From Sphingosinithalassobacter tenebrarum (GTDB lineage: Bacteria > Pseudomonadota > Alphaproteobacteria > Sphingomonadales > Sphingomonadaceae): DNA of 64,000 nt. The translations under genes were made by a program, and so were the position numbers. The stretch spans positions 186,001 to 250,000 of the forward strand of contig NZ_CP049109.1 in NCBI RefSeq assembly GCF_011057975.1. The letters are read 5' to 3'. Of the stretch, positions 45,044 to 55,907 are shown in pieces (within the stretch, counting starts at the first letter, position 1; each line of letters starts with the position of its first letter). The notes below the pieces were generated by a model. That model saw nothing but the letters and a program-made list of their open reading frames with translations. It searched no databases and was not told the DNA's origin.

Positions 45044-46333
45044 GTGGACACCATTTTCGCGATCTCGAGCGGATTGCCCCCCGCAGCGATCGCCGTGCTA
45101 AGGATAAGCGGGCACGCGGCCCTGCCGGCGGCGCGGAAGCTTGCCGGGGATTTGCCCGAGGCGCGCCGTGCCGCGGTTCGGCTGCTGAGCGATCCCGATA
45201 GCGGGTCGCCGCTGGATCGGGCGCTCGTGCTTTGCTTCCCCGAGCCGGCCAGTGCGACGGGCGAAGACATTGTCGAGTTGCATCTCCACGGCGGCCGGGC
45301 CGTAGTGCGTCGGGTTGAACAGGCACTGGCCGCTATTCCGGGACTCCGGCGCGCCGAGCCCGGCGAGTTCACGCGACGCGCTCTCGCCAATGGCCGGATC
45401 GACCTGACTGAAGCGGAAGGACTTGGCGATCTTCTGTCTGCGGAAACCGAGGCACAGCGACGTCGTGCGCTGGCGCTTGCCGAGGGGGGATTGCGCGCGC
45501 GCATCGAAGCGTGGACGCAGCGGCTTCTGGCCATCGCTGCCCGGCTCGAAGCGATGCTCGATCATTCCGACGAGGAGGATGTCGCTGCATCGCAGGCGGG
45601 CATCGCACGGATACGTGCCGACGCGGCCGCTCTGGTAGAAGAGATTGCGGCCATTCTGGCGCTGCCGCCTGCGGAGCGTCTGCACGATGGCCTGCGGGTG
45701 GTGCTTGCCGGCCCGCCCAATGCGGGAAAGTCTACTCTGCTGAACGCGCTTGCCGGCCGCGATGCCGCAATTGTCTCGCCGATCGCGGGGACGACCCGCG
45801 ACCGGATCGAAGTGCCGTTGTTTCATGGCGGCATTGCCTATCTATTCATTGATACTGCGGGTCTGGCCGAATCGACCAGCGATGCGATCGAAGCGATCGG
45901 TATTGCCCGCGCCCGTGACGCACTTGAGAACGCGGATATCATCTTGTGGCTTGGCGATGACGCGCCGCCTGACCTGGGCAATGCGATCGCCGTGCATGCG
46001 CGTGCCGACGCGGCTGAGCGGTCTGTGGTACCGGAGGGCCGGATTGCGGTTTCAGCGCATAGCGGCGTAGGAATTGCCGAACTCTGGGAGGCATTGGACG
46101 CACTGGCGCAGACACTCCTTCCGCCCGAGGATGCCATCACCTTCAATGCCCGCCAGCGCGACCTCGGCGCACGCGCTGCGTTGGCGCTGCGCAGTTGCGC
46201 GGTTGAGCAGGACGAAATCCTGATGGCGGAGCATCTCCGTGCTGCACGGGCCGCATTCGATTCGATTACCGGCCGAGCGGATGTCGAATCGATGCTCGAC
46301 GCGCTGTTTTCGCGCTTCTGCATCGGGAAATAG
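45044..46333 (+). CDS. mnmE: tRNA uridine-5-carboxymethylaminomethyl GTPase MnmE
   Basis: This 429-residue protein begins at GTG 45044 with MDTIFAISSGLPPAAIAVLR, the folate-binding N domain. The G domain shows AGPPNAGKSTLLNALAGRD, IAGTTRDRIE and DTAG in FIDTAGLAES. The C-terminus is the invariant FCIGK. With MnmG it modifies wobble uridine in certain tRNAs. The first parS-like site lies just past its stop. Confidence 0.95.
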   Translation: MDTIFAISSGLPPAAIAVLRISGHAALPAARKLAGDLPEARRAAVRLLSDPDSGSPLDRALVLCFPEPASATGEDIVELHLHGGRAVVRRVEQALAAIPGLRRAEPGEFTRRALANGRIDLTEAEGLGDLLSAETEAQRRRALALAEGGLRARIEAWTQRLLAIAARLEAMLDHSDEEDVAASQAGIARIRADAAALVEEIAAILALPPAERLHDGLRVVLAGPPNAGKSTLLNALAGRDAAIVSPIAGTTRDRIEVPLFHGGIAYLFIDTAGLAESTSDAIEAIGIARARDALENADIILWLGDDAPPDLGNAIAVHARADAAERSVVPEGRIAVSAHSGVGIAELWEALDALAQTLLPPEDAITFNARQRDLGARAALALRSCAVEQDEILMAEHLRAARAAFDSITGRADVESMLDALFSRFCIGK

Positions 46334-46336
46334 CGT

Positions 46337-46352
46337 TGTTCCACGTGGAACA
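46337..46352. other. parS: parS-like site 1
   Basis: TGTTCCACGTGGAACA is a perfect 16-base palindrome and close to the canonical parS (TGTTTCACGTGAAACA). It lies in the gap between mnmE and mnmG, about 3.3 kb before parB. ParB would load here onto the chromosome. Confidence 0.8.
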
Positions 46353-46390
46353 GCTTTGACGCGGGCGCAGTGAAGCTCTAGCGGGAGCGC

Positions 46391-48229
46391 ATGTCGGAAT
46401 TCGATGTCATCGTGATCGGTGGCGGACATGCAGGCACCGAGGCAGCGGCCGGGGCCGCACGTCGCGGTGCCCGTACCGCGCTTGTCAGCTTCGACCTCGC
46501 AAATCTGGGAGCCATGTCGTGCAATCCCGCTATCGGGGGGCTCGGCAAAGGGCATCTGGTTCGGGAGGTTGATGCCTTTGACGGCCTGATCGCGCGTGCT
46601 GCCGACATGGCTGCAATTCACTATCGCATGCTAAACCGCAGCAAGGGCTCGGCGGTGCAGGGACCACGCGTTCAGGCTGACCGAACGCGCTATGCTGCCG
46701 CCATTCAAGCGATGCTGGGCACCCAGCAAAACCTGTCTCTGGTGGAGGGCGAAGCCGCAGCCTTGCTTCTGCAGGGCGATTCCGTCGCGGGCGTCGAACT
46801 GGCGGATGGTACCACGCTTCGCGGTCGCGCGGTGGTGCTGGCAACGGGGACGTTTCTCGGCGGACGCATTTTTCGCGGCGATGAAAGGCTGGACGGCGGG
46901 CGTATCGGCGAGGCGGCGGCGTCGCGCATTGCCAGGCAGCTACGCGATCTTTCGCTGCCGATGGCGCGACTGAAGACAGGTACACCGCCCCGAATCGACG
47001 GCCGGACGATTGAATGGGCGAGACTCGAAGAGCAGCCCTCCGATCGCGATCCCTGGACCATGTCGCCAATGACGGCGCATCGTGTGCTGCCGCAGCTTCA
47101 TTGCGCGATTACCCGAACGAATGAAGTCGCACACGGGCACATCCGGGCCGACCTGGATCGGTCGCCGCTCTTTTCAGGCGCTATCGACGCTCAGGGGCCG
47201 CGCTATTGTCCCTCGATCGAAGACAAGATTCACCGCTTCGGGGATCGCGACGGGCATCAGATTTTCCTCGAACCCGAAGGACTCGCCACCGAGCTGGTCT
47301 ATCCCAACGGTCTTTCGACCTCGCTGCCGGCAGACACGCAGCAACGGATGGTGAATGCGATCGCGGGTCTGGAGCGCGCGCAGATTGTCGTGCCCGGTTA
47401 TGCGGTCGAGTATGATCATATCGACCCGCGATCACTCGACCGAAGGCTGGCGCTGCCGGACATCGTCGGCATTTTCTGCGCGGGCCAGATCAATGGCACC
47501 ACGGGTTATGAAGAGGCGGCCGGCCAGGGCCTGATCGCTGGCCTGAACGCGGCGGCGCATGCTTGCGATCTGGCGCCGGTGATATTGGATCGCGACAGCA
47601 GCTATCTCGGTGTAATGATCGATGATCTGGTGCTGCAGGGAATCACCGAACCCTATCGCATGCTCACCGCTCGCGCCGAATATCGGCTGCGGCTTCGGGC
47701 CGACAATGCTGAAACCCGTTTGACTCCGATCGCTGATACGCTCGAATGCCTCGGTGCGGAACGCCGCGAGCGATTTGCGTCCCGTGTTTCGGCGCGCCAG
47801 CAGTTGGAGCGGATGTTCGACATTGAACTCACTGCTTCGCAGCTTCGGGCGCGCGGTCTCTCGGTGGCGCAGGACGGCGCTCGACGTAGCGCTGCCGCCT
47901 GGTTGCGCTTTCCCGGCATTGCTCCGCGCGATCTTGTACCGGATTGTGTCGCGCCCGCGGATGTGCTGGCTGAGTTTGTCGACGATGCGCGATATGCGCC
48001 CTATCTCGAGCGGCAGGAGAGCGAAATCGACGCACAACGCGCCAATGACCGCATCCCCCTGCCCTCCGACATCGAATATTCGCGCATCTCGGGGCTATCC
48101 AATGAGATGATCGAGCGGCTTTCCAAGGCGCGACCGGCGACGCTGGGAGAAGCGGGACGAATACGTGGAATCACGCCGGCGGCAATCTCCGCCATCTATC
48201 TCCATAGCAAGCGGCGCACCGCGGCATGA
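46391..48229 (+). CDS. mnmG: tRNA uridine-5-carboxymethylaminomethyl enzyme MnmG (GidA)
   Basis: This 612-residue FAD protein has the dinucleotide fold [19 protein letters not shown] and [42 protein letters not shown] and [17 protein letters not shown] are further MnmG signatures. It partners MnmE. Its stop overlaps rsmG as ATGA. Confidence 0.96.
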   Translation: MSEFDVIVIGGGHAGTEAAAGAARRGARTALVSFDLANLGAMSCNPAIGGLGKGHLVREVDAFDGLIARAADMAAIHYRMLNRSKGSAVQGPRVQADRTRYAAAIQAMLGTQQNLSLVEGEAAALLLQGDSVAGVELADGTTLRGRAVVLATGTFLGGRIFRGDERLDGGRIGEAAASRIARQLRDLSLPMARLKTGTPPRIDGRTIEWARLEEQPSDRDPWTMSPMTAHRVLPQLHCAITRTNEVAHGHIRADLDRSPLFSGAIDAQGPRYCPSIEDKIHRFGDRDGHQIFLEPEGLATELVYPNGLSTSLPADTQQRMVNAIAGLERAQIVVPGYAVEYDHIDPRSLDRRLALPDIVGIFCAGQINGTTGYEEAAGQGLIAGLNAAAHACDLAPVILDRDSSYLGVMIDDLVLQGITEPYRMLTARAEYRLRLRADNAETRLTPIADTLECLGAERRERFASRVSARQQLERMFDIELTASQLRARGLSVAQDGARRSAAAWLRFPGIAPRDLVPDCVAPADVLAEFVDDARYAPYLERQESEIDAQRANDRIPLPSDIEYSRISGLSNEMIERLSKARPATLGEAGRIRGITPAAISAIYLHSKRRTAA

Positions 48230-48852
48230 CCGAGGACGAAGCAAGAGCATGGATTGCGGCGCGCTGGGACGTTTCACGTGGAACAATGCTGTCGCGCTTT
48301 GCGGAGCTTCTGATCGAAGAGACCGGGCAGCAGAATCTTATCTCGGCTTCGACCGTCCCGTCGCTATGGGTCCGCCATATCGTTGATTCGGCGCAGTTGG
48401 CGCTTTGCACGGAGCATGCCGGCACCGGGGAGTGGATAGACATCGGCACCGGCGCGGGACTACCCGGGTTAGTGGTGGCAATCCTCGATTCTCGACGCCG
48501 CTTCACGCTTGTCGAGCCGCGCGCCAAACGTGTCGCCTTTCTCGACCGATGTATCGAAACGCTCGGACTGGCCGATCGTGTTACCGTGGTGGCTTCGCGG
48601 ATCGAACGTCATCGGCTGTCTCGCCCGGCAGCAGTAATTTCGGCGCGCGCGGTGGCAGCCTTACCGGATCTTTTTTCCGCGGCGCGGCATTGCGCGGATC
48701 GAAACACGCTTTGGCTGCTTCCCAAAGGGCGAAATGCGCAATCAGAGGTGGAAGCCGCGCGGCTGACATGGCAAGGTTCGTTTCACGTGGAACAGAGCAT
48801 CACCGATCCTGAATCCGGCATTGTCGTCGCGCGCGAGGTTCGCCCCAGATGA
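48226..48852 (+). CDS. rsmG: 16S rRNA (guanine527-N7)-methyltransferase
   Basis: This 208-residue protein has [24 protein letters not shown], the SAM site [15 protein letters not shown], and [13 protein letters not shown]. It methylates G527 of 16S rRNA. Two of the three parS-like 16-mers fall inside this gene, at its 5' and 3' parts, which must satisfy both coding and centromere roles. ATGA overlaps join it to mnmG and parA. Confidence 0.94.
   Translation: MTEDEARAWIAARWDVSRGTMLSRFAELLIEETGQQNLISASTVPSLWVRHIVDSAQLALCTEHAGTGEWIDIGTGAGLPGLVVAILDSRRRFTLVEPRAKRVAFLDRCIETLGLADRVTVVASRIERHRLSRPAAVISARAVAALPDLFSAARHCADRNTLWLLPKGRNAQSEVEAARLTWQGSFHVEQSITDPESGIVVAREVRPR
48270..48285. other. parS: parS-like site 2, inside rsmG
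   Basis: CGTTTCACGTGGAACA differs from the canonical parS at two positions (first base, and G for A in the right arm). It lies about 45 bases inside rsmG. Confidence 0.7.
48779..48794. other. parS: parS-like site 3, inside rsmG
   Basis: CGTTTCACGTGGAACA is identical to site 2 and lies near the 3' end of rsmG, 55 bases before the parA start. Confidence 0.7.
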
Positions 48853-49631
48853 TTTGCATCGCAATTGCCAACCAGAAAGGGGGCGTCGGTAAAACGACGA
48901 CCGCGATAAATGTAGGGACGGCGCTCGCCGCGACCGGGCAGCGCGTGCTACTCATCGACCTGGATCCACAGGGTAACGCGTCGACCGGGCTTGGTATCGG
49001 TCGCGCCGACCGCGAACGCTCGACCTATGATCTTCTGGTCGGGGAATTGACGCTCGACGATGTCGCCGTTTCCACCCGGGTTCCGGGTCTGGATATCGTG
49101 CCGGCGACTCAGGATCTTTCGGGTGCCGAGATCGAGTTGATCGAATTCGAAGCCCGCACCCATCGCCTCGACGCTTCGATTGCGCGTGATACCAGCGATC
49201 GCTGGGATGTGGTGCTGATCGATTGCCCCCCCTCGCTCGGGCTGCTCACGATCAATGCGATGGTCGCCTCCCATGCGCTGCTCGTGCCCCTGCAATGCGA
49301 ATTCTTCGCGCTGGAAGGTTTGAGCCAGCTTCTGAATACAGTCGAGCGCATACGTGGACGCTTCAATCCGGGCCTGTCGATCCTCGGTGTCGTGCTGACC
49401 ATGTATGACCGCCGCAATCGTCTGACCGACCAGGTATCCGACGATGTTCGCGCGGTGTTGGGTCGGGTGGTGTTCGAAACGGTGATTCCGCGGAATGTCC
49501 GACTGTCCGAAGCGCCCAGCCACGGCGTTCCCGCGCTGATATACGATTATAAATGCCCGGGATCGGAAGCCTATATCGCGTTGGCGCGCGAAGTTATCGA
49601 CCGATTGCCCAAGCTCAAGAAGGCCGCATGA
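48849..49631 (+). CDS. parA: Chromosome partitioning ATPase ParA
   Basis: This 260-residue Walker-type ATPase has the deviant P-loop IANQKGGVGKTTTAINVGTAL, LLIDLDPQGNASTGLG and VLIDCPPSLGLLTINAM. The short N-terminus is of the chromosomal (type Ib-like/Soj) form. It moves ParB-parS complexes away from the old pole. It overlaps both rsmG and parB by 4 bases. Confidence 0.96.
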   Translation: MICIAIANQKGGVGKTTTAINVGTALAATGQRVLLIDLDPQGNASTGLGIGRADRERSTYDLLVGELTLDDVAVSTRVPGLDIVPATQDLSGAEIELIEFEARTHRLDASIARDTSDRWDVVLIDCPPSLGLLTINAMVASHALLVPLQCEFFALEGLSQLLNTVERIRGRFNPGLSILGVVLTMYDRRNRLTDQVSDDVRAVLGRVVFETVIPRNVRLSEAPSHGVPALIYDYKCPGSEAYIALAREVIDRLPKLKKAA

Positions 49632-50545
49632 CCGACACGCCCAGCCCCGCTTCCAGTCGTAAACAGCGTCCCGGTCTCGGCCGCGGTCTCAGCGCGTTGC
49701 TTGGCGAATCGCTTCCCGAGGAGCCGGTTGGCGGTGGGGAGTCCAGCCTCGGTATCCGATCGCTGCCCGTCACTGCGCTTGCGCCGCATCCCGAGCAGCC
49801 ACGGCGGCATTTCGACGACGATGCGCTGGATGAACTGGCGGCTTCAATTCGGACGCGGGGACTGATCCAGCCAATCGTCGTCCGGCCGTTCGGCAAGGGG
49901 TATCAGATCGTTGCCGGCGAGCGTCGCTGGCGTGCTGCCCAAAGGGCGCGCCTTCACGAGGTTCCGGTAGTCATCCGCGAGCTGACCGAGGCCGAAACGC
50001 TGGAAATTGCGCTGGTAGAAAATATCCAGCGGCAGGACCTCAATGCGATCGAGGAGGCCGAGGCCTATCGCAAGTTGATCGAGGAATTTCAGCACACGCA
50101 GGAAGCGTTGTCGCGCATCGTCCACAAATCGCGCAGCCATATCGCCAATCTGATGCGGCTGCTCGACTTGCCCCCGGTTATTCAGAAATATGTCGTCGAT
50201 GGCGCGCTGAAGATGGGACATGCACGCGCCTTGATTGGCGCTGACGATCCTGAGGCGCTCGCCCGCAAGGTGATCGACCAGGACCTGTCCGTGCGCGAGA
50301 CCGAAGCGCTGGTGCGTCGCGCAAAGCCCGGCGAAAGCGGCGAAAATGCTGCAAGAGCACCGCGCCCGGCAGCGGCGCCCGGCGGCAGTGCCGATATCGC
50401 TGCGCTGGAAAACCAGCTTGGCGATGTGCTTGGGTTGAAGGTGAAGATAACTCACGGCCCCAAGGGCGGGACGCTCGCCCTCTCCTACTCGACGCTCGAT
50501 CAGCTGGACATGGTCTGCCAACGGCTGAGTGGGGAGCGTATCTGA
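49628..50545 (+). CDS. parB: Chromosome partitioning protein ParB
   Basis: This 305-residue CTP-dependent clamp has RPGLGRGLSALLGE at the N-terminus, IQPIVVRPFGKGYQIVAGERRWRAAQRA including the CTPase motif GERRWRA, and the helix-turn-helix in TQEALSRIVHKSRSHIANLMRLLDLP. A C-terminal dimer domain follows. ATG 49628 overlaps the parA stop. It converges on holA with 4 bases between stops. Confidence 0.96.
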   Translation: MTDTPSPASSRKQRPGLGRGLSALLGESLPEEPVGGGESSLGIRSLPVTALAPHPEQPRRHFDDDALDELAASIRTRGLIQPIVVRPFGKGYQIVAGERRWRAAQRARLHEVPVVIRELTEAETLEIALVENIQRQDLNAIEEAEAYRKLIEEFQHTQEALSRIVHKSRSHIANLMRLLDLPPVIQKYVVDGALKMGHARALIGADDPEALARKVIDQDLSVRETEALVRRAKPGESGENAARAPRPAAAPGGSADIAALENQLGDVLGLKVKITHGPKGGTLALSYSTLDQLDMVCQRLSGERI

Positions 50546-50549
50546 GGCT

Positions 50550-51563
50550 TCAGCGCATGCGCGCCGCCGCGCGTGCGATCGCCGCGCATTCGGCTTCGGC
50601 GAGCACTTCGCCGGCGCTCGCGCCATGCATCATGTCCCGCTCGACCCGGCGCGCGCGATTGATCGCGTGCGCCAATTGCCGGCTGTTCCAGCGTTTGAGT
50701 GCGCGAATGGTCGCCGGCTTTTCACGGAAGAAGGTCTTTTCGGTCGCTTGTTCGATCGATGCGCCCGCATCGACCTGAGCGCGCAATTCGGCCAGTGTGA
50801 TCAATCGGCGCGTCAGCATGCGAAGCAGGGGAATGCCCGATCCGCCGCTTGCATTCAGCTCGGTTAGTTCATCGCCGATCTCGCGAACCCGCCCTTCGAC
50901 AATCGTTTCGATCGTGCGGAACAGTTCGGGTTCACCAATATCGGCCCCTATCGCTTCAAGCGCCAGGGCATCGGCATCGCGCGGCCGCTCCGGTCCGGCA
51001 TCGAGAAACAGGGCGAGCTTTTCGATTTCGCGGGAAAGAATAGCGCGATCCCCGGCAGCGGCCGAAGCGAGCTGCTGGGCCGTATCCCCCGTCAAGCGCA
51101 GGCCGTGGTCGCGCGCGATGTTGATCGCAAGGCGCGCCGCATCCTGTCCTTCGGGAACGTAGAAAGCCTGCGCCAGAGCGAGCGGCGAGGCGATCGCCAG
51201 CTTCACCAGCTTGCTGCTGTTCTTGAGCGCTGGCCCTGTGGCGATCACCGGATTTTCCGCGGCGTCGGCATCGAGCAGCAGCCGGAACGCTTCCACGCCG
51301 CTGTCTTCCGCGCCGAAGATCCGTATCAGCCGCCGTTCGCCGAACAGCGAAAGCGAAGCGGCTTCATCCGCGAGTCGCCCCGGACTATCCTTTAACTCTT
51401 TGGAATTTATATCTATTTTCTCAATGTCCGGGCCCATCGCGCCAGCGAGCCTGGTGCCCGTGTCGCTGGCTCCCGATTCGTCGGGGCCGTAGAGCAGGAA
51501 CAGCCGGATTTTCGGATCGGGGCCGGCCAGCTGCGCCCGCATCTGCGCGGCGCTGGCCTTCAC
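50550..51563 (-). CDS. holA: DNA polymerase III delta subunit
   Basis: This 337-residue clamp-loader subunit matches HolA: RLFLLYGPDESGASDTG, LFGERRLIRIFGAE, SREIEKLALFLD and PLLRMLTRRL. It opens the beta clamp for loading. It overlaps lptE by ATGA and ends the leuS-lptE-holA transcript, its usual company. Confidence 0.92.
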   Translation of the reverse strand: MKASAAQMRAQLAGPDPKIRLFLLYGPDESGASDTGTRLAGAMGPDIEKIDINSKELKDSPGRLADEAASLSLFGERRLIRIFGAEDSGVEAFRLLLDADAAENPVIATGPALKNSSKLVKLAIASPLALAQAFYVPEGQDAARLAINIARDHGLRLTGDTAQQLASAAAGDRAILSREIEKLALFLDAGPERPRDADALALEAIGADIGEPELFRTIETIVEGRVREIGDELTELNASGGSGIPLLRMLTRRLITLAELRAQVDAGASIEQATEKTFFREKPATIRALKRWNSRQLAHAINRARRVERDMMHGASAGEVLAEAECAAIARAAARMR

Positions 51564-52054
51564 GGTTGTCCGTCGGTGCGGGCAAAGCGCGCCAGTCTGG
51601 CGACAATCTGATCGGCGACGATTCCCGAAAGCCTTTCCAGCGCGCTCCGCTCGGCCGCGATGGTCGCATATTGGGATCCGACGACGTCGACGCCCGCATC
51701 GGAACCCGCAGTCGCATCGAGCACCACCGCTCCGGTAGACAGGTCGATCAACTGATATCGCGCGCGTAGCGTGCGGCGCTCGCGTGCCACGCTGTCGTCG
51801 CTGCGCACGCCGAGCCCAGTGATCTGGTCATCGAGTCGCACTTCGAGGCGATAGCGCGGCGAACTGGCCTCTCCGGCGCGCAACCGATCACGCAACGCGT
51901 TCGCCATCAGCCAGCCGGCCTCGCCCTCCATCGGAGCGACTTCAATCGCCGCCATCGTCGAACGCACGGGGCCGCCGGCGCCGCCGCCATAGAGCGGCGT
52001 CAGACCGCAGCCCGAAAGTGCCGTCAGCGCCAGCAGGGCCGCGGCGATCCTCAT
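51560..52054 (-). CDS. lptE: LPS-assembly lipoprotein LptE
   Basis: This 164-residue lipoprotein has the signal [24 protein letters not shown] with lipidated Cys16. The SGCG-LTPLY start is typical of alphaproteobacterial LptE. It plugs LptD and aids LPS insertion in the outer membrane. It overlaps leuS and holA by ATGA on both sides. Confidence 0.88.
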   Translation of the reverse strand: MRIAAALLALTALSGCGLTPLYGGGAGGPVRSTMAAIEVAPMEGEAGWLMANALRDRLRAGEASSPRYRLEVRLDDQITGLGVRSDDSVARERRTLRARYQLIDLSTGAVVLDATAGSDAGVDVVGSQYATIAAERSALERLSGIVADQIVARLARFARTDGQP

Positions 52055-54567
52055 GCGACGATGTTCACCAGCCGGTCGGGCACCACGATCACCTTTTTGG
52101 GCGCCTTGCCCTCGAGCAGGCGCACGATTTTCTCCGATGCCAGCGCGGCGGCCTCGACCGACTCGCGCGGGGAGCCCTTGGGCAGTAGCAGCGTATCGCG
52201 CAGCTTGCCATTCACCTGGATTGCCACGGTGACTTCGTCCTCGACGAGCAGGGCCGAATCGACTTGCGGCCACGCCGCGTCGGCAATCAGCCCCTCTTCG
52301 CCCATCGTCGCCCAGACTTCCTCGGCGAAATGCGGAACCATCGGCGCGACGATCCGCGCCAATGTGCGGATCGCGGCCGTGCGCGATGCCGAGGGCTTGG
52401 CCTTTTCGACGGCGTTGACCAGCTCATAAAGCTTGGCGACGGCCTTGTTGAATGAAAGTCCCTCGATGTCCTCGGCAACGCCCGCAATGGTCTGATGCAG
52501 CTTGCGGTCGAGGCCCTTGTCCTCGCCCTGCGCGTCCTCAAGCCCGTCGAACAGCCGCCACAGGCGATTGACGAAGCGCCAGGCACCTTCGATGCCGTTC
52601 TCGCTCCATTCCAGGTCGCGCTCGGGCGGCGAATCGGAGAGCATGAACCAGCGCACGGCGTCGGCGCCGTACTGGTCGACGATTTCGGTCGGGTCGACGG
52701 TATTCTTCTTCGACTTCGACATCTTCTCGATGCGGCCGATCGAAACGGACTGGCCGTCTTGCTTCAGTGTTGCTGACCCGCCGGAAATGTCGAGCTCTTC
52801 GGGATTGTACCAGACCCGGTGGCTGCCATCGCCGCGATAATAGGTCTCGTGCGTCACCATCCCTTGGGTGAACAGCCCCGCGAACGGTTCGGCGACGTCG
52901 AGCTTGCCGATATGCTGAAGCGCGCGGGTGAAGAAGCGGGCATAGAGCAAGTGCAGGATCGCATGCTCGACCCCGCCGATATACTGCCCCACCGGCAGCC
53001 ATTGCTCGGCAATCGCCTTGTCGAACGGCTTGTCGTCGGGCTGGCTGGCGAAACGGATGAAATACCAGGAGGAATCGGCGAAGGTGTCGAGCGTGTCGGT
53101 CTCGCGCTCGGCCTTGCCGCCGCAGCTCGGGCAATCGACATGCTTCCACGTCGGGTGCCGTACCAGCGGGTTGCCGGGAATTTCGAACGACACATCCTCG
53201 GGCAGCTTCACCGGCAGCTGATCGCGCGGCACCGGCACCGACCCACAGCTTTCGCAGCGGATGATCGGAATCGGCGTGCCCCAGTAGCGCTGCCGGCTGA
53301 CGCCCCAGTCGCGCAGGCGCCAGACGGTTGTCCCCTGCCCCCAACCATCGGCTTCGGCGCGGGTAATCACTTCGCGCTTGGCGTCGGCAACGTCCATGCC
53401 GTTGAGGAAATGCGAATTCACCAGCGTGCCGGGGCCGGTATAGGCCTCGTCGCCATGAAATTCGGGCGCTTCGTTATCGCCTTCGGAAACCACGCGGCGT
53501 ACCGGCAGGCCGTATTTGCGCGCGAAATCCAGGTCGCGCTGGTCGTGCGCGGGGACGCCGAACACCGCGCCGACGCCATAGTCCATCAGCACGAAATTGG
53601 CGATGTATACCGGAATTTTCCATTCCGAATCAAAGGGATGTGTCGCAGTAAGTCCGGTATCGAAACCCAGCTTCTCCTGCGTTTCGATCTCGGCAGCGCT
53701 CGTCCCACCAGCCTTGCACCTGGCGATGAAGGCAGCGACGTCTTCCGACCCCTCGGCCAGCTTCTGTGCAATTGGGTGATCGGCGGAGATGGCGACAAAG
53801 CTCGATCCGAAAATCGTGTCGGGACGCGTGGTGAAGACTTCGACGTCTCTGCCGTCGGACAAGGCAAACCGGAACTGCAGGCCCTGACTCTTGCCGATCC
53901 AGTTTTCCTGCATCAGCTTGACCTTGTCGGGCCAGTGATCGAGCGACTTCAGCCCTTCGAGCAGGTCGTCGGCAAAATCGGTGATCTTCAAAAACCACTG
54001 GTCGAGCTGGCGCTTCTCGACTTCGGCGCCCGAACGCCAGCCCTTGCCGTCGATCACCTGCTCGTTGGCGAGCACGGTCATGTCGACCGGGTCCCAGTTC
54101 ACTGTCGCCTTTTTGCGATAGACCAGCCCCGCTTCGAGGAAATCGAGGAACAGCGCTTGTTCGTGCCCGTAATATTCGGGCTCGCACGTCGCCAGTTCGC
54201 GCGTCCAGTCGAGCGCGAAGCCGAGTCGCTTCAGCTGTGCGCGCATCGTGTCGATATTTTCGCGCGTCCAGGAGCCGGGATGGACCTTCTTTTCCATCGC
54301 GGCATTTTCGGCGGGCATGCCGAATGCGTCCCACCCCATCGGGTGAAGCACTTCATGGCCGGTCATGCGGCGAAAGCGCGCCAGCACGTCGCCCATCGTA
54401 TAGTTGCGGACATGGCCCATATGGATGCGCCCCGAAGGATAGGGGAACATCTCGAGCACGTAGCTTTTGGGCTTGGGCGAATCGTCACGCGCGGCGAAAG
54501 TGCGGCGTTCTTCCCACACTTTCTGCCACGCCGCGTCCGCCTTGAGCGGATTGAACCGCGACGCCAT
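52051..54567 (-). CDS. leuS: Leucyl-tRNA synthetase
   Basis: This 838-residue class I synthetase has the HIGH-like motif in [17 protein letters not shown] and KMSKS in [14 protein letters not shown]. An editing domain sits between ([27 protein letters not shown]) and a zinc-like [10 protein letters not shown] loop is visible. ATG 54567 is preferred over TTG 54570. It lies between a DUF3576 lipoprotein gene and lptE. Confidence 0.96.
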   Translation of the reverse strand: MASRFNPLKADAAWQKVWEERRTFAARDDSPKPKSYVLEMFPYPSGRIHMGHVRNYTMGDVLARFRRMTGHEVLHPMGWDAFGMPAENAAMEKKVHPGSWTRENIDTMRAQLKRLGFALDWTRELATCEPEYYGHEQALFLDFLEAGLVYRKKATVNWDPVDMTVLANEQVIDGKGWRSGAEVEKRQLDQWFLKITDFADDLLEGLKSLDHWPDKVKLMQENWIGKSQGLQFRFALSDGRDVEVFTTRPDTIFGSSFVAISADHPIAQKLAEGSEDVAAFIARCKAGGTSAAEIETQEKLGFDTGLTATHPFDSEWKIPVYIANFVLMDYGVGAVFGVPAHDQRDLDFARKYGLPVRRVVSEGDNEAPEFHGDEAYTGPGTLVNSHFLNGMDVADAKREVITRAEADGWGQGTTVWRLRDWGVSRQRYWGTPIPIIRCESCGSVPVPRDQLPVKLPEDVSFEIPGNPLVRHPTWKHVDCPSCGGKAERETDTLDTFADSSWYFIRFASQPDDKPFDKAIAEQWLPVGQYIGGVEHAILHLLYARFFTRALQHIGKLDVAEPFAGLFTQGMVTHETYYRGDGSHRVWYNPEELDISGGSATLKQDGQSVSIGRIEKMSKSKKNTVDPTEIVDQYGADAVRWFMLSDSPPERDLEWSENGIEGAWRFVNRLWRLFDGLEDAQGEDKGLDRKLHQTIAGVAEDIEGLSFNKAVAKLYELVNAVEKAKPSASRTAAIRTLARIVAPMVPHFAEEVWATMGEEGLIADAAWPQVDSALLVEDEVTVAIQVNGKLRDTLLLPKGSPRESVEAAALASEKIVRLLEGKAPKKVIVVPDRLVNIVA

Positions 54568-54585
54568 CAATTCAGCTCCTGAAGA

Positions 54586-55050
54586 TCAGTCGGAGACGAT
54601 CGCCGAACGACGCAGGTCGCGGGCGCGCGTGAGAATAATGTCCTCAAGCTTCTGCACCGTTGCCGCCTTGACCGGCGCGTCGATCCACTGGCCGCCCTGG
54701 TTCATCTGCCGCTGTGCGGCGACGCGAAGCGCATCGGCACGCAGATCCTGGTCGAGGATCGTCACCGTCACTTTCATCCGCTCGCTCGGCACATTCGGAT
54801 TGACGTACCAGTCGGTCACGATAACGCCACCGTTCGAATCGGTCTGCAGCAGCGGCATGAAGCTCAGCGTGTCGAGGCTCGCACGCCACAAATAGCTGTT
54901 CACCCCGATCGTCGTCGTCTGCGACGCGGCGATATCGGCGCGGGGACGGTCGTTGCCGCCTCCGCATGCCGCCGTCACGCACAGCAGCGGCACCAGAATC
55001 GCAAGGCTAAGGGGGCGGTTCATCGGCAACATCCCAACACGAAAATCCAT
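54586..55050 (-). CDS. DUF3576-family lipoprotein
   Basis: This lipoprotein of about 154 residues has the signal LSLAILVPLLCVTAACGGG with Cys as the lipidation site. NSYLWRASLDTLSFMPLLQTDSNGGVIVTDWY and ILDQDLRADAL are typical of DUF3576. The function is unknown. ATG 55050 with GAGG upstream is chosen; ATG 55032 and 55023 are alternatives. It is upstream of leuS by 18 bases, a recurring order in alphaproteobacteria. Confidence 0.85.
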   Translation of the reverse strand: MDFRVGMLPMNRPLSLAILVPLLCVTAACGGGNDRPRADIAASQTTTIGVNSYLWRASLDTLSFMPLLQTDSNGGVIVTDWYVNPNVPSERMKVTVTILDQDLRADALRVAAQRQMNQGGQWIDAPVKAATVQKLEDIILTRARDLRRSAIVSD

Positions 55051-55193
55051 GGAAACGCCTCTATAGGAGCTGGTGCGCATGCCGCAAGCATCGCGCGATG
55101 TGGACAGTGTGCAACAGTTGCCCCGAAAAACGATTCCCCGGTGGAACCATTCGCCGCAATCATGGTAACAATGTGGTGGAAACGGAGTCGGAA

Positions 55194-55907
55194 ATGTCAC
55201 GCAAGCGCTGGATGTCGGGAATTGGTCTGGGGGCAGCCGCTGCCGCCGGGCTCGCCGTGTCCGCGCTGCACGCCGAGGAAAAGGGCTTCGAGGCCGCAAC
55301 GGCGCCCAGCTTTGTCGCCTCGGCCGTCGATCTGGACATGTTTACGCCGGCCGCCGCCGATCCGCGTCTCGCGCAGCTGGTACGGAGCGGCAGTGTCGGC
55401 ACGCGTGGCATGCAATTCACGCCATCCGAAACCCGCGGATCGAACAGCGTGGCTTCGCGCGCCGCGGCCAGCATCGGCGACAAGCTGACCGGCTCACCGA
55501 TCAAGTCGACTTCGGTTAACGTCGCTCCGATCGAATATGATCTGGCCCGCACAGTCGGCTGGAAACATGCTGCTGCGACGGGGAGCGTGACACAGCTCGA
55601 ACTGGTCTCGCCGACAGCCGACGCGCAGCCAGTCGATACCGGCTCGAGCTACGTGCCGTCGAGCCGCCCGAGCCGCGTCCGCGCCGCCGCGCCTTCAGCT
55701 ACGCCTGCCGGCGCCGCGAAGCTGGTCGATGGTGTATCGGACTATTCGATCGACGTCGGTGGTTCCTATTCGGTTACGCGCAACCTCGATGTTCGCGCCG
55801 GCATCCGGTACGAGGCCGATGGCGATCGCAATCGGTTGCCGACGTCGCTGACCGAGGACCAGCAGGATCGCCAGGCCGTCTATATCGGCACTGCCTTCCG
55901 CTTCTGA
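55194..55907 (+). CDS. Exported protein with outer-membrane-like C-terminus
   Basis: I do not recognise this 237-residue protein. It has a signal peptide (WMSGIGLGAAAAAGLAVSAL then HAEE), a low-complexity Ala/Ser/Thr-rich middle and a C-terminal stretch with alternating residues: YSIDVGGSYSVTRNLDVRAG then IRYEADGD, ending AVYIGTAFRF. A terminal Phe is the usual outer-membrane beta-barrel assembly signal. Only a few strands are visible, so it may need to oligomerise. GGAG lies 6 bases before ATG 55194. Its 3' end overlaps the ThiE-like gene by 28 bases. Confidence 0.75.
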   Translation: MSRKRWMSGIGLGAAAAAGLAVSALHAEEKGFEAATAPSFVASAVDLDMFTPAAADPRLAQLVRSGSVGTRGMQFTPSETRGSNSVASRAAASIGDKLTGSPIKSTSVNVAPIEYDLARTVGWKHAAATGSVTQLELVSPTADAQPVDTGSSYVPSSRPSRVRAAAPSATPAGAAKLVDGVSDYSIDVGGSYSVTRNLDVRAGIRYEADGDRNRLPTSLTEDQQDRQAVYIGTAFRF

